DNA of 6,147 bases from positions 1 to 6,147 of the forward strand of contig JAIEON010000092.1 in NCBI GenBank assembly GCA_019750345.1, given 5' to 3'. Source of the DNA: Patescibacteria group bacterium. GTDB taxonomy: Bacteria > Patescibacteriota > Minisyncoccia > Phycocordibacterales > UBA9973. The notes below the pieces were generated by a model. It was not told the origin of the DNA and made no database searches. It saw only the letters and a list, made by a program, of their open reading frames with translations. Position numbers and translations under genes: made by a program. Positions 5,965-6,147 of the stretch are shown here, piece after piece (the first letter of the stretch is position 1; the number at the start of each line of letters is the position of its first letter).

Positions 5965-6147
5965 ATGAGAACCACTACTCCATTCCAACAACTTCTATAC
6001 TCTGAAATACAACGTATTCGTACAGTCGTTACTCCACGCATAGCAGTACCGTATGTATATGCAGGGTTTGCAACGTACTCAAGTCGATATACAATAGAAC
6101 GTATGCAGTCACAAAACAAAACTCGTAAAGGATTTTTGTCTCGTGTA
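5965..6147 (+). CDS. Start of an unidentified gene (3' truncated)
   Basis: ATG 5965 opens a frame of 61 codons that stays open to the right edge, so only the N terminus is visible. The residues (MRTTTPFQQLLYSEIQRIRT..., then RIAVPYVYAGFATYSSRY) are basic and Tyr-rich, with no clear membrane span or signal peptide. The visible part ends KTRKGFLSRV, which loosely recalls the SIFSRLLLAFN end of the upstream 62-residue protein. The reading frame shares the codon style of its neighbours (many cgt, aca, gta). It starts 8 bases after the preceding stop with no Shine-Dalgarno site, consistent with co-transcription from the operator-controlled promoter. No family is recognised. Confidence 0.6.
   Translation, partial: MRTTTPFQQLLYSEIQRIRTVVTPRIAVPYVYAGFATYSSRYTIERMQSQNKTRKGFLSRV

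Noticed and set aside
1..6147. Recoded UGA (Gly), as in Gracilibacteria/Absconditabacteria, suggested by the lack of TGA stops in all seven complete gene ends
   Set aside because: All genes are full length without in-frame TGA, whereas a recoded genome would show TGA used as Gly; seven TAA/TAG stops can occur by chance in AT-rich DNA.

Overview
The window reads as ordinary protein-coding DNA from an AT-leaning bacterium (roughly 40% GC by eye). It has short intergenic gaps, little Shine-Dalgarno use and several promoters placed almost on top of start codons. Together with an uncharacterised Trp/Arg/Cys-rich 169-residue protein of a type I associate with Candidate Phyla Radiation (Patescibacteria/Parcubacteria-like) genomes, this makes a CPR bacterium my best guess. 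That assignment is inference; no rRNA or tRNA is present to test it. The standard genetic code fits throughout.

Bases 2-3041 (+) encode the two halves of a heterodimeric ABC exporter. The first half is cut off by the left edge. The two genes overlap by 17 bases. The first subunit carries the degenerate Walker B and switch residues (Asp for Glu, Gln for His), and the second carries the degenerate signature motif (MSLGQ). This is the division of labour known from TM287/288-type exporters. Bases 3042-4609 (-) hold an OmpR/PhoB-type response regulator followed 35 bases later by a YihY/BrkB-type membrane protein, probably one transcription unit. Its last stop codon directly abuts the stop of the exporter operon.

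A 98-base divergent intergenic region (4610-4707) separates the response regulator from the 169-residue conserved hypothetical gene (4708-5217, +). It carries a convincing promoter for each side, and both predicted transcripts are leaderless or nearly so. Next come a good sigma70-type promoter with an approximately 80-base, possibly structured leader, and a 96-residue single-pass membrane protein with a Ser/Thr/Tyr-rich tail (5347-5637).

The right end (5638-6147) contains the most striking signal. A GAAC-N4-GTTC inverted repeat closely matches the Gram-positive LexA (DinR) SOS box. It fills the spacer between a -35-like TTGCAT and a -10 TATACT, upstream of a small two-gene unit: a 62-residue helical basic protein and a second small-looking gene that runs off the window. 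If the operator is real, this is a damage-inducible operon of unknown small proteins. No mobile element, CRISPR array, tRNA or rRNA was seen. No gene-free stretch exceeds 130 bases.
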